Positions 21,583 to 32,933 of a DNA stretch of 64,000 bases are shown here, piece after piece (the first letter of the stretch is position 1; each line of letters starts with the position of its first letter). The translations under genes were made by a program, and so were the position numbers. The DNA is from Phlyctochytrium arcticum (Eukaryota > Chytridiomycota > Chytridiomycetes > Chytridiales > Chytridiaceae). The notes beneath the pieces were generated by a model. The model had not been told where the DNA came from and did not search any database. It was given only the letters and a program-made list of their open reading frames with translations. Location of the stretch: positions 62,001 through 126,000 of the forward strand of contig JAHLKI010000036.1 in NCBI GenBank assembly GCA_025602905.1, in the 5' to 3' direction.

Positions 21583-22145
21583 CGCAGCCAGAACGATGGA
21601 GAGGCTTCAACATCTGCACGACTTAGTGTGCGCTTCCCCGACTTTGCCTGGGTAGCATTCACTTTGCCTGGATAGCTTTCACCGACCTATACCCAGACCA
21701 AGACATTATTATTTGCGAGAAGAATCTGACCCTGGAACCATGGCCAGCGGTGGATGCAATCAAAGCCATTGAAGATATTTTGAGCATCACAGGTTTGCTC
21801 GAGGACGATGAAGATCGGAGGGAAGGTAAAGTCGACATTACCCCAGAGTTAGTCGCCAAGATTTACGGATGGAGTGCCAATGTCAATCTTCAAGGGCTGC
21901 ATCCAGAAACTGTGCGACGGGCAACCAATCTATACCAACCATCAGCCAAAGGTCGCAAATGAATGCCGCGCACCTCAAGGATGACATAGAGAAGATGGTT
22001 TTCTTCGGATTACTTCAAGAAGACATCGTACCTGTAAAGAAAGCTTGCGAGCCATCTTTGAGGGTCTCGGCTACTTGGAAAGTCCCGGCTGGTACACCTA
22101 TCGGACCTATCCCATCTATCCTATTAAGCATGTTGTTCAAGTAGC
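21583..22145 (+). pseudogene. Unrecognised gene broken by a 20-base tandem duplication
   Basis: A protein-like frame upstream (ending VRFPDFAW) continues in another frame downstream (AFTDLYPDQDIIICEKN, then AIEDILSITGLLEDDEDRRE and ELVAKIYGWSANVNLQGLH). The switch point is an imperfect 20-base tandem duplication at 21641-21680; removing one copy joins the frames exactly. Twenty is not a multiple of three, so the duplication itself breaks the gene. A stop lies at 21960. A further protein-like stretch in another frame (DDIEKMVFFGLLQED) follows to about 22145 and could be a spliced exon. No start codon was identified and no family was recognised. Confidence 0.5.
21641..21680 (+). repeat. 20-base tandem duplication, frame-breaking
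   Basis: Copies 21641-21660 and 21661-21680 differ at two positions. Both begin ACTTTGCCTGG. Confidence 0.85.
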
Positions 22146-22899
22146 CTTCTACCCTGCTTCCCATTCAGTTCGATATTTTTGGTATCTAGTATTTTTTGTG
22201 AATACTTTAATCATAATTATAGTTGCATTCCAAGATCTTGGCTGGTAAAAGGTTGTGGGTTCAAAAAAGAAAGCTTCTGGTCATTGAGAATTAAACTCAT
22301 GATAGTCTGCAAAAAGTATAGGCAAGCGGTATACTAATACCGCCCGAAAGAATTTGGCGGTCTATCGTTCCATCAAGGGTAAGTTCCCTTCCAAATCCTC
22401 TGCCTCTCCCATCAAGGTTGTCCTCGATTCGCCTAGTTCCTTCATGCGCCCACAACGGTCTTATTTCTTTTGCAAAATTACTCATTACAACGCAGAACTT
22501 GAAGCTGTAAAATATGTGGTGATTCAAACAACAGTTCACTTTTCCATGTTTTCCATCGATAGAATATGTGATGCACGCATATATGAATAGACGCGTCAGA
22601 TGCGTCAGACTGTCTCCGACTCAGACAGGTGGAACGGAAGGTGAAAATCCCATTTTCCCACGAATTTGTTGGCTTTTAAAAGTGTCCACCCGTTTCACCC
22701 GTTTCGCCCGTCTTGTGATATTATTTCTTTTAGCCCTGGTTTGAGCGAGCATCTGGTTCTTTGCAATCTACAACTTTTCGCTTCCTAGTAGACCTTCGAG
22801 GCTCAGCAACCATCGGAGTAGAGACTTTACCACTCCCTGGTTAAGGAGCAACTACAGGGATTGTGTTTAACAATGGAGCCGGTGGACTTGCGCTTCCCA
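22146..22899. other. Gene-free stretch
   Basis: AT-rich, with scattered stops in all frames. No feature was recognised. Confidence 0.4.
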
Positions 22900-23319
22900 T
22901 CATGGACGGGAGTTGGCTTTTGATGATCTTCTAGACTGTGTGGACGTTGTACACAATTGATGCGATGATGTAGACGGAAAAATTGTTTTGATCGGATGCG
23001 GGAGAGAAACTCCTCGTCTGGCAACAACTGAGGTAGGGACCGATGAGACTGGACTCACCGTGGGATATGAAACAGCAGGATTAATACCAAAAGGGCTCAC
23101 TGGATTACGAGGATAGTCAGAAGATGGCGAAGACGGCGGGGAGAAATCCCTAGGCGATCTAGGCTTCGGAGGCTTCTTATATATGCAAAAACTACTTGTT
23201 AATGTATTATCTATCAGGGCAAATAACTCGAGACGGGTTCCACTAACAAGCTCGTCCGGCGGTAATATGACTAGTGTAGGTTTGCTACAGTATACAAGAG
23301 GAATCTGCAGCACTTCCAA
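22900..23319 (-). CDS. Possible Ser/Pro-rich ORF downstream of the 396-residue ORF
   Basis: Minus-strand frame starting 10 bases after the stop of the larger ORF and read in a different frame. The middle is Ser/Pro-rich (PPKPRSPRDFSPPSSPSSDY), and an earlier part looks folded (LVILPPDELVSGTRLELFAL). It may be a separate small gene, or a C-terminal part of the 396-residue protein displaced by a frameshift or splice. No family was recognised. Confidence 0.25.
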   Translation of the reverse strand: MEVLQIPLVYCSKPTLVILPPDELVSGTRLELFALIDNTLTSSFCIYKKPPKPRSPRDFSPPSSPSSDYPRNPVSPFGINPAVSYPTVSPVSSVPTSVVARRGVSLPHPIKTIFPSTSSHQLCTTSTQSRRSSKANSRP

Positions 23320-23328
23320 AGTACATCA

Positions 23329-24519
23329 TTACGATGTCCGCACTTTGTACTTTCGCCGCTTTGTAGGTGTCAATTGAAACGACGCACCGGGTATTGCGGG
23401 TTGCGTTCTGTACATCTGCTTCAAGGCATTGTACAAGAATCCCAACCTCTCGCGAATCAAGAACAATTCCTTGAGCAGGTTTCCCAGCGAGCCCCAATCC
23501 TCGAAACGCGAGGGGACTGGTAAGACCGCAACTTCGTTTACGAGTGCATGGCCTGACACCCATTTGGCGGCGTAAATGCGCGCCGTACGCTGCGCGACAA
23601 CTATCCCAAAGGCAGAGATGCGGCTCAGAGCCTTGCTGCATGTTGCCTCGTCATAACGCATGGCTTCAATGACTTGGCGTTGTGAATCTAACGAGACTCT
23701 CATCGCTTTATAAACTTTAATCGTGTCTTCACGAATCTTCGTCTTGTCTTGCTTTCCCAGGGGTCCAGCACACTCGAAAAATACCACATCCACGCGCGAA
23801 CCGTGAAGTAGCAGGGTTCCAATTCCGTCATGCTTCATCGCAGCGGCAGCGTCAGCGTCATTTTGCGCCGCTTTTGAGCGCGACATCAGGTTGTTCTCAA
23901 CCTCTCCTGTGGTCCAGTAAACCCACGACAAGGAAAACAAGTTCTCAAAGAGACGATCCCAAAAGGAGGACCGATACTCTAATTCCAGGGCGAGGTCATC
24001 CGCTAGCACATTCTTGAGGAATCCAGTACAAAACATACGGTAACATCGAGCTGATAAATCGACTACGGATGCCGCACCCTGATCGCACACGATCTGCGGG
24101 GACAGCCGCTTCAACGCAGCAAGTACATGCTCTCGATTATGCTGCTCTTTGGAATGAGTCGCAGAGGTTGCAGGACGATACTCATCAAAGGACTCCTCTT
24201 CCGAAGATGAGAGGCAGGCGCCATTTTCGTTCGAAAATAACTCACACCATGCGCCCACGCTATTGCCTTTATTCCAAGCAGCAATGGCTTGCTGCCCTTC
24301 CCGCTCCGTTAGAGTCTTGTACGTATTTAACATCAGTGCAGTGCATTCATCGACTTTGGCAAAGGGGAATCCATTGGGAACTAAGGACACGACCCGATAT
24401 CGCACTCGCCAATTTTCCAAAGCGGCCTCCTCCGGCGGCGTTACATCCTGATTGTCCTCTACTCCGTGCACAGATGGTGTCAGTACATCATGAGCATTGT
24501 TTTCCAAGGGTCGCTTCAT
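23329..24519 (-). CDS. Hypothetical protein, 396 residues, possible nuclease-like core
   Basis: Intronless ORF from ATG at 24519. No family was assigned with confidence. The central part reads KHDGIG, then VDVVFFECAG and GKQDKTK, a D...E...K arrangement within predicted strands. It resembles lineage-specific fungal proteins thought to carry a PD-(D/E)XK-like fold; this is inference only. Other features are an acidic Ser/Glu patch (SSSEEESFDEY), several Trp residues in a helical segment (FWDRLFENLFSLSWVYW) and a basic C terminus (TPTKRRKYKVRTS). It sits in the repeat-rich island next to a tandem repeat and decayed transposon pieces, suggesting a fast-evolving accessory gene. It looks intact. 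Confidence 0.6.
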   Translation of the reverse strand: MKRPLENNAHDVLTPSVHGVEDNQDVTPPEEAALENWRVRYRVVSLVPNGFPFAKVDECTALMLNTYKTLTEREGQQAIAAWNKGNSVGAWCELFSNENGACLSSSEEESFDEYRPATSATHSKEQHNREHVLAALKRLSPQIVCDQGAASVVDLSARCYRMFCTGFLKNVLADDLALELEYRSSFWDRLFENLFSLSWVYWTTGEVENNLMSRSKAAQNDADAAAAMKHDGIGTLLLHGSRVDVVFFECAGPLGKQDKTKIREDTIKVYKAMRVSLDSQRQVIEAMRYDEATCSKALSRISAFGIVVAQRTARIYAAKWVSGHALVNEVAVLPVPSRFEDWGSLGNLLKELFLIRERLGFLYNALKQMYRTQPAIPGASFQLTPTKRRKYKVRTS

Positions 24520-24812
24520 TCGTTGTAGCTGAGATGATCAGATACGCTCTCTCGAAAGGTCAGCGTCCTCGTGAGAGGAGCCCTGAGTAAACACATCCGA
24601 TGAGCATTTTGAATATTTCGCTTCACAACCTGCCCTCCACACTTACAGTCGCTTTTAAAAAGTTTTGCCTTGCTGCATCGAAATCTACTTTTTGCTTTTT
24701 TTGAGAAAAAAGAAACGGGTAAGAAAAGGTCAGCAAACGGGTAAGAAAAGGTCAGCCTTGATCGTTTTAAGAGCGAAGCGTCACGTCTGTCGTTCCTCGA
24801 CTTTCCGAGCGG

Positions 24813-25102
24813 GAAAGCGGGTCGGATAGTAAACTACCACAGCACGGATACCCCGACCGGACAAGTGCAGCCCCGCCCGACGCTAGAGCCACCATTGCCT
24901 AGGACGCGAGCCTTTACCTGCGATGGTCAAGACTCTGCCCCAACGACAGACAAAAACCTCCTCTCCGACGTGAAGAAAGCGGGTCGGATAGTAAACTACC
25001 ACAGCACGGATACCCCGACCGGACAAGTGCAGCCCCGCCCGACGCTAGAGCCACCATTGCCTAGGACGCGAGCCTTCACCTGCGATGGTCAAGACTCTGT
25101 CC
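24813..25102 (+). repeat. Direct repeat, about 128 bases, period 162
   Basis: Copies start at 24813 and 24975 (GAAAGCGGGTCGG) and run to about 24940 and 25102, differing at very few positions. The repeat lies in the promoter-side flank of the 396-residue ORF. The near-identity indicates a recent tandem duplication. A plus-strand open frame runs through both copies, but this probably reflects composition. Confidence 0.85.
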
Positions 25103-25130
25103 CGCCACTGATTATCTGCGGCCTGCAACC

Positions 25131-25714
25131 TTACCACGCCTCGCAAATATTGATACCAACGGCCCTCCACCTACTTACCGACAACAATTTGTCAACCGAG
25201 AGGAGCCATCGTTTCCTCTTCTGCTGGTCGTGGGTGCTCAGCTTCTCGCGGGATATCGCAACGATGCCTTCCTTGAAAGTATTTAGTTCCTCACACCATT
25301 CAAGCCATGTACCGTATATTCTGGTTACGAAAAACGAGCTCAGAGTTGGGAGGGAGTACTCCGCCAGCAGCGACGAAGCCGTCTTGTCTGTCATGTCGCT
25401 TGCTTTTTGGTGCGTTGTCCTTTGGCAGAATCTTGGTTTGCAAATTTACGCAGGCGACGCGTGGACGCGTGGACTTCCCCTTCTTCAATGGTGAAGTCGT
25501 CACGTGACAGGGATTCAAATAGTAGACCCCAGTAGACCATAAATTTTTTTAAAAATGCTGCATCCGATTGGCGCAATAAATTCCTCTCGTCAAATGCTAT
25601 AATCCCATCGACTGAAAATGTAAAATTTCCTTGTTTTTGACGACAGCCTGGTCTACTTATATTGCAAATGGGAATTGTCCTTCTGTTCGAGGGGACGGTG
25701 GCCTGGATGGGCAC
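25131..25714 (-). pseudogene. Unrecognised protein remnant with one frameshift
   Basis: Two minus-strand frames abut with a one-base overlap near 25392. The first ends KKQA, and the second continues with SSLLAEYSLPTLSSFFVTR and GTWLEWCEELNTF. Both are protein-like and together cover about 170 residues. They lie on the same strand as the helicase remnant and may be its neighbour in a former mobile element. No domain was recognised. Confidence 0.3.
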
Positions 25715-26036
25715 TGGCCCAACTTTTACCTTTAAAATCTAGCAAAATTAAGAAAAACTAACTAAGTGCTGTAATGCTGTTTATGGAGATCACTGTTTGA
25801 CAGCCAACTTATGTGTGCGTATGCTTTGGTTCTCGATCTCGTTGTCTACCAGTTATCGAGTAAAGTTCTTTAACACTCAACCAGGTCTATCCTCCCTAGC
25901 GGAGTTACTAATACATGTGTCTACGTAATGCATAAGGATCTCGAATGGTCATCTCATTGACCGAATTCATAACACTAAGTAACACTGAAAGGCAAACAAA
26001 GATGTAAAATGATAAAATAAATAGGCAAGATCGGCA

Positions 26037-26930
26037 TCATTTATACAGCATATCCAGCAGTAAACTGGGTATTGCGGTCGTTGTGTTCAATTTTTCTCCC
26101 AGAATCTCGAACAGAATCATTTTGATGTCAGAAGTAACTTCTGCCTGAAAGTCGCCATCCTTAACCAAAAAATCTACGATACTGCAAATGTCGACAATTG
26201 CCCTTTCCGCATCGGCCAAACGAGTTTAAGAAGCATCTTATGTGCATATGTCGCATGGCTGGACCTCCTCGTCAGGATATATAGTCTTGAAAGAGCTCGA
26301 GAGGCACAATCGTGCATCCACTGCCGCATTAGTGTCTGGGAAGAAAGCTCCGCTTGCTTCAAGGAGCCGCTCTCCTGGATGGCAAAACATCTGGCAAGGT
26401 CATTGTCGCGGCCGGCGCGACCGCTCTCCTGCAGAAGGTCCATCATAGAAGATGGCAATTTCGCCTCAATGACAAAACGGACGTCTCTCTTGTTGATACC
26501 GACTGCGAAAGCCGACGTTGCAATCATGATCAGCACTTCTCCTTGCTTCCAAAGGTCGGCGGCCTCCTCTTCTTCCTCGCTTCTCAACTGTCCATGGTAC
26601 AGTAGATGCCCACAGATAGAGATGTCATCTCTAAAGCAGTTGCTAGTGTTATGCAGTCGTCGGCGCTTGCACAATAGATGATGCCGCATTTGTCAGTGTA
26701 CCCGTATTTTCTGATTTGCTCGACAATCTGTTCATGCGGTTGAGAGTCTTCCCACGCGACTTTTTTTGGACAAGGAACTGCAAGTTCGGACGGTGAAGTT
26801 GTTGGCTGAAAAAGATGGCAGGGTCGCCTCAGTCTCAAGCAAAGCCAGGGCATCTTTATCTGCCGTGTTTTCAAAAATTTTACTGCGGGCAAGTCGCGCA
26901 GTAATTCCGACAACATCCAGGAAATCCGTC
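26037..26930 (-). pseudogene. Decayed RecQ-family helicase, C-terminal half
   Basis: Minus-strand fragments in several frames align in order with the second helicase domain of RecQ enzymes. They are EQIVEQIRKYGYTDKCGIIY, then YHGQLRSEEEEEAADLW, ATSAFAVGINKRDVRFV and the motif VI region QESGRAGRDNDLA. Downstream, in another frame, comes a zinc-site-like DEEVQPCDICT, and the frame that ends DMLYK follows. At least three frame changes are needed (near 26600, 26280 and 26800), including one between GIIY and YHGQL. The DExH half is missing. A functional product is not possible from this DNA as read. It may derive from a subtelomeric or transposon-borne RecQ-like gene. Confidence 0.75.
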
Positions 26931-27330
26931 AGCTGATTGAAACCAAGGCCGGTGTGCATCATTGCGGCCGGGACCAGCTTGTTGAATATGCAGCTGATTC
27001 GATCGTTGCTCATTGGTTCTGGCATCCTCAAAATTTCGAAATATTTTTGGCTGTCGGCAAGAATATTTGAGGGAAACCTTGACCCCGAAGCCTCGTACTT
27101 GACCGACAGCCGTGTTTCGATCAAGCACGCCAGAACAATCTTTGCATTTTGTGGCGAGAATATTGTTCAAAAAAGTTTCGAAGTCAATCAGAATAACGCT
27201 GCCGACTCGGTCATTATCAGTATCAGGCGCGGATTGCGCAGCAGGGGACTCGTGACCGTCGGTAGCTGCATTCTCTCTTTTACGGTAGTTCAGTCTAACG
27301 TGATAATCCTCTAGATGGATGGATGGATGG
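26931..27330 (-). pseudogene. Transposase-like zinc segment beside the RecQ remnant
   Basis: Minus-strand sequence with VILIDFETFLNNIL, a CKDC pair, RGFGVKVSLKYSC and, after a frame change near 27065, PMSNDRISCIF and MMHTGLGFNQLTDFLDV. Order and spacing recall the N-terminal zinc-ribbon segment of the Mutator-like transposase domain found in many eukaryotic elements. The match is by eye and weak. It runs directly into the RecQ remnant on the same strand, so the two may once have formed one open reading frame or one element. Confidence 0.35.
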
Positions 27331-27557
27331 ATAGCACCACACGTTCTCGTTCGCGCAAGGTAGTTCACACGCTATGTATTGTAAGGTCCAACCTCTCAAA
27401 CAGGGTCTGGCATCGACTCTATATGTACACAACTGGGACACAACTTCGACCGCTAATATTACATCTGGCAATCGACTGCGCAAACTAATCTGACAAGTCA
27501 CTTCCACTGCTGCCCTGCTACCACTGCTGTCAGGCTACATCACAATACTCCCTTCCC

Positions 27558-27895
27558 CTAACCTGCATGCAGTCCGCATAACTTTCGCAGAATGTCGTTG
27601 CGTGCTCTCGGAAATGGCTTGGTAAGGGAATCGGCTACCATCTGATCCGTTGGACAGTACTTGAGCACGATCTGGCCATTGTCCACGCATTCTCTTGTGA
27701 AGTGGTATCTGACGTCGATGTGCTTTGTCTTTTGATGATCCACCGGGTTGTGAGCCATGGCGATAGCTGCCTTGTTATCCTCGTAGATGGTGCGGGGTTT
27801 GGGTTCTTCGGTGTAAGAAGCGATGCTGCAAAGTTCCGTAGCCACAATGCTTCCTTTGATGCTTCGGCTAGCGCGACTTATCATATTTTAATTGG
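27558..27895 (-). mobile_element. Ty1/copia retrotransposon fragment (end of RNase H)
   Basis: Minus-strand sequence carries the copia pol C terminus: WLRNFAASLL, then YEDNKAAIAMAHNPVDHQKT, KHIDVRYHFTRE and PTDQMVADSLTKPF. One frameshift near 27795 separates the first piece from the rest. The upstream end stops abruptly at about 27895, so integrase and reverse transcriptase are gone. No LTR was seen. A dead relic. Confidence 0.85.
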
Positions 27896-30800
27896 AGCGT
27901 TTTAGGTAGTTTTTGACTGATTCTACCAATTAAATCAGGTCAGATTGCGAGATGGTCGCAATGCATAGTCTCTGGGACTATGCACAAGCTTGGACTCTGC
28001 ACTGCGACATCTTCTGTTTAAGAAATACCCAAAATATATTCATTTGTTCAAAATGTTCTGACTCTCTCCAGATCACACTTTCCCATTGAAACCCACAGCA
28101 TCTGTTCAAGATATAGTCCATGCCTTTACCCACTTTATCGCTGGAAATTTTGTAAGTATAACAGGACTAGCACGCACATTCATTCGCAGAACAATGTGGA
28201 CCTGGAAATCTTATTCATCGTGCAATTATTTTTCCAAGAATGTCATGTATAGCCCTACAGGCGATGGCGGAGAGCTTAAACCTGGAGCTGACATCGCATC
28301 GCGGATGTGTTTGTCCACAAACTATTGGGACAATTGTGCTTCCTGGACCCTGGGCGGAACAATCGCAAAGTGCCTGGGGATAATTACGACTCTGACTGCT
28401 GAAGATATGTAGTCCCGCAAATCTCTGTATATACTCTGGGAGCGAGGCATGGCTCGTGGTAGCAATGAAATAGCGGATCCTTGGCCTGTGGGAGGCTTGG
28501 ACATTTTTAGGCTTGCAAGAGGCCGCGAGGTCCGCGACCTTCGCGACTTCCCAAGAAATTCTGTCAAGGCTGTTTCCTCTTATGCAGACGCAGATACGCT
28601 GTCTTGGCAAGGCCGCCATCGGGATATACGAGCATTATGCGTCGGAGCAACCTCCCCCAGAAGCTTCCCACAACCCGACTATGTGGCCCGTACACGGGCG
28701 GAGTCACCCCCCACACCGCACAATAATATTCACTCTGTCGGTCGAGCGAGACCAGGACGGTCAGGACCTTTGTTGCTAATAGTTCTTCAATCTATGGTTG
28801 GATGTGCAGTACTTCGAATAGTGTCCGACCTTTTTTCAGCGTTGGGCAGACCAGAACAGCAACCAACGACTCCGGGAACCTGGGTCACACCGCCGAACCG
28901 TCGATGCCACTAATTTCGACCACCCCAAAAATACAATTTGTCGCTTACTTCAACCTTGAAGTCTCGCAACTTGTGCGCGAGGGTAGGTATGTGCATTATT
29001 GATTGTCTAGGCAAGCGAAGCATGAAGTGCAAGATAGCGCCGAGAACCTCTTGTTCTGACGACTGCCTTGTTGGCGTTCTGTAGTTGTCGCCGAAGCTAT
29101 AGTAACGCGTGCGCTGTAAGTCGTTTGACTCTGGGAACGTACGAAGAAAGCAGAAGAGCGTGGAGCTGGAGCAGCGACAGTGTTGACACTCGAAAGGGTG
29201 AAGTTCCAAGTAGGGAGCGCAAGAGGCGAGTTTGCCGAAGCTGAACGTGGTTCACTTCGTTCAGTTTGCCCTGGTAAGTGACGACAGGTCCGAAAGCGCC
29301 GATATAAACCACGGGGCTATCATTCCAACTGGAGAAATCGCTTAATGGGAGTGGTTGAGCACCATCAACCCGATACACGCGGAAATAAGAACACTGTCAG
29401 AACTGCGTTTTGACGTCGCGCTTTCGCCATCCGGGGTGTGGCCCTCTCGACGACGGTGTATTCGAGCATAAACAGTGAGCGTGAGGCCTCTCGATGTCAC
29501 TTCAGCGATTATAGTCAGTTCGCAATCCCTCCTACGCCACGAATAGGCTCTTGCTGTCGCTGTCAGTAGTCGAAATATTCCACTTAATTCAAACATCCTG
29601 TGTGAGAATCCGGATGCGCACTGTTTGCCAGACAAGTCATGCACACCGCGAGGTAGAGGTATCAGCAGAAAACCATGGCAAGGTAGTCATCAGACTCATT
29701 GGGATGACCTCGTACCGGATATGTTCTTCTTGGTTGTTTACTCAACAAGTCAATGGATTGCGTTCACTTAGCCATGTGTCAACTGCATTGGACTGCTCTG
29801 GCTTGCCTTCCGGTCACAATATCTGGACGCCGGGCGCTTGACATTTGCACGATATTTCATTGCTTGTTTTGCCTGGCATGATTTTCAACTGCCAGCAACA
29901 GCATGCTAAATAACGGGGACATGTAAACACTTCACTTGGAAAACATCCACAACGGGGTACGTCCCAATGAATTGGAGCGTTGCTTGTGTGTGCTAATCTA
30001 CAACAGATCTCCCTAAGTTAGGCCAAGTTAAGTGTCTGGCGACTATGGGGCATTAGAGTATCCCGGTGCATTGGAGCAGGGAAATTCCCATATGTCGACC
30101 AACGCGTTGAAAGATTCATCAAAATTTCTCGCTACTGTCAATTGTTTGGCCCCGCTTACTGGGGGCTTGATTGAGTTCGCGTGGCTTCATGAGGCATCAG
30201 AATCGTCTTGTCTGGCTCATAGACAATTCTTTTCAGGCTAGTATTTCAGTGCAGTACTAAGTACAGTACGAAAGTTTCAAGGAGAACCCGTCCAGAGGAT
30301 TTCTCGTATTCCAATCGGCAGTTGATTTTCATCTCATCCGGTACTTTCAGCAGCTCTAAAAATCAACTCTTCATGGCATATTTGGTCTGGCTTGCACCAG
30401 CCTGGTACGATGTTTCTCCTCGAAGAAGGGCCCACCACAAGTTCCGGTGGTAAGCTGTTGCCGTGTCCCGTCACCCGGCTCGCTCGCACCAGCAGCCAGC
30501 TGATCCTCGAAAATAATATACAGTTCACAGTTCACTGGCGGCTGCTGTTCACCACATCAAGCATTTTTGGCAAATGCTGTTCATCACCACAATTATGCTT
30601 CGGATAACGCTCTGCAACTCCAATTTTGACGAAATCAATTATTCGGAGAAATTCTTGGAATTTCGACCGTGACCGGAGGTATTTCGAAATCTTCAAGCCT
30701 TGGTTGAATGACAGGCACATCTCGCCAAATTCGATCTCTGGTTGTGGTTCGATATCTAAGCTAGTTCCTGAAAACCCTCATCAAATCGAAATTTTTTTTT

Positions 30801-32933
30801 GGCAATGACGAATTCAAATTTTTTTTCCATTCCATAGGAGAAGAAGATCGTCTACCTTGTAATTTTCTTACCGGATACGGCAGCCGTCTTTCTCAGATTT
30901 CTTCAGATTTTCAAAGGTTCTACCGCTTGAATATAGGTGGGTGGCTGGAGATCTACGTCCAAAGAACAATAGCTAATTTGACAAAATTCTAGAGGGAGTA
31001 CCGAGGAATTTCTGGAGGAATTTGGTCAAGTCTCAGCAACGTTTTTTCTCTGGGGTGATGCTCAGATGAGCAAAGATCGGATTTTGGTAGAATTTATGGT
31101 GGTACGACAACAGTACGACAAAAGTTATCCCAGGGACTACACAGTACTGCACTGTCACCCATTTTCCCATGGTAAGTGCTGGAAAATGTCGCAGGGGATA
31201 CAGTCCCCCGCGATGTGGCTCTAGGGGACATCCCGACGATGCAAATTTCGGACGAATTGGGACGAAATCGAACGCAATTCCTCAATTTGTTTGTACTGGC
31301 ATGCCAAGTCAGAGGCAAGTACAATATGCCAGATGTCTCTCAGGGATGCATGCATTTATGACACGCGTCGTTGGAAGCGCATCTCACCAGCGATCTTTGG
31401 AATGTTCCAAATTCTGCCTGCTACCGCCGTGCTGCCGTCAGCTCATCTCAGAACCATCTCCCATGGGCCACGATGTCCCCAAAGCAAGTAACGCAACAGA
31501 TAGCACGTACGGATCGCGGATAAAGTTGGAACACGCGGTCTTCTTTGACTTTGTAATTCGTGAATACGTGGTAGCGGTTGGTTGGAAGCTGGGATCTGAC
31601 ATTTGGGCTGCCTCAATTACGCCAGGATATCATACTTCGGAGCGCGTACCTCACTTGGTTTGAACGTGAACGTACATGAGTAGATCTGGGATTTTGAGAG
31701 AATTGCAGCAGCACAACGCTGGACTACTGCATCGAGACACTGTGATTTTGTAAATCTCTCCTTGATTGGCAGCGCCAAACACGTCGATGAGACAAGTTTG
31801 CAGAGTGCAGTCACTCGCCTGCTGTGATCAATGACCGAAGAGGCGACGTCTCATGTTTCCACTCATATACTGCGCAGTACATGTCTTAATGGGGTGTTTT
31901 GCTACACTGCTGCCACTCCAATTCATGCGATCACACGACGCGTGCCATGCTCTAGGTTGAGGAATAGTACTTGCCTCATGCTCCCTTTCACCCTGGAGCG
32001 CCTTTCATCGCGTTCGATTAGCTTTGTAGTGCCGGAGGCAATCTGTCAACGCACAGCCGTACTGACTTGCTCGCGAGGCATTGGCCGAGGAACGTGCGCA
32101 GTGTGGTCCGCGTGATGACTGTCATAATGGGGCGGTTGTTCTGGACAGTCGCCACAGTCGACCAAAAGGCGACATCACCATAAACATAACACCCCACTGC
32201 GTACCTTATTGACGTGCTTTGCGTTCTTCCCTTGTTCGCAAAGCAAGCACTGGCTGTCTCCTTCCGTCCATATCTTTATGGTCGAGCCACGCGAAGAGGC
32301 GAGCGATACTTCTCCACATGAGATTTGCAGCATGGCATGTCGCGTCGGGGTGCAGTACATTGGACGCTCGTCGCAGCCAATACCTGCATCGCGACTATGG
32401 TGGTGGCGTTTATGAACGCTTGTCGCAGTCACTTACGTCCCTGGCAGCTACGATGGTCACTACAACGAGCGGGCACTCTGCAGGCACTGTATGGCGGCCG
32501 CTCAATAGGGACTTGAAAGATAGATTGAAAAGGAGCCAGAAACCCGCCATGTGCGTCCTCCATCTCAATCTATCTTTCAGTTTCCCATATATGCTAACCG
32601 ATCCTCCGCAACTTTTCCACAGCCGGACTAAGAGGGTTAGTCAGAACCACTGCTGGACGCGAGGAGCACATAGCACACTGGCTCTCTCCTGTACCCAGCA
32701 TCCTTGGCTGTTTACGCGAGCGACTTTCTGTTCGTTTTCGCGTGAATTGCTAGGTGTATCCTGCATGTTTGTTGGTAGGTGAAACATTTATCCGATCTGA
32801 GATGTAACAGGGATTCTCTGATGTATGTATATTCAAGACACAAGATGTAAAAGCCGTGGTTTCTGCAAAGTCCGTTGTTGCAGCATAATGCTGTCCCCCA
32901 AGATTATATCCTGTAACATATTTCCAATGGGAC
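27896..32933. other. Gene-poor island, about 5 kb
   Basis: Both strands were read. Only short open frames exist, none with a domain, splice chain or family resemblance that could be defended. The DNA probably consists of old, mutated repeats. One 15-base inverted repeat is listed separately. Confidence 0.4.
32514..32579. repeat. Perfect 15-base inverted repeat, 36-base spacer
   Basis: TGAAAGATAGATTGA at 32514-32528 is the exact reverse complement of 32565-32579. It could form a hairpin in RNA or DNA. Its role is unknown. Confidence 0.8.

Noticed and set aside
24865..25494. 209-residue plus-strand ORF
   Set aside because: It is open mainly because it runs through two copies of the 162-base-period repeat; the protein is repetitive without a domain.
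26242..26681. Plus-strand ORFs over the helicase region
   Set aside because: Shadows of the minus-strand RecQ remnant, whose motifs are specific.
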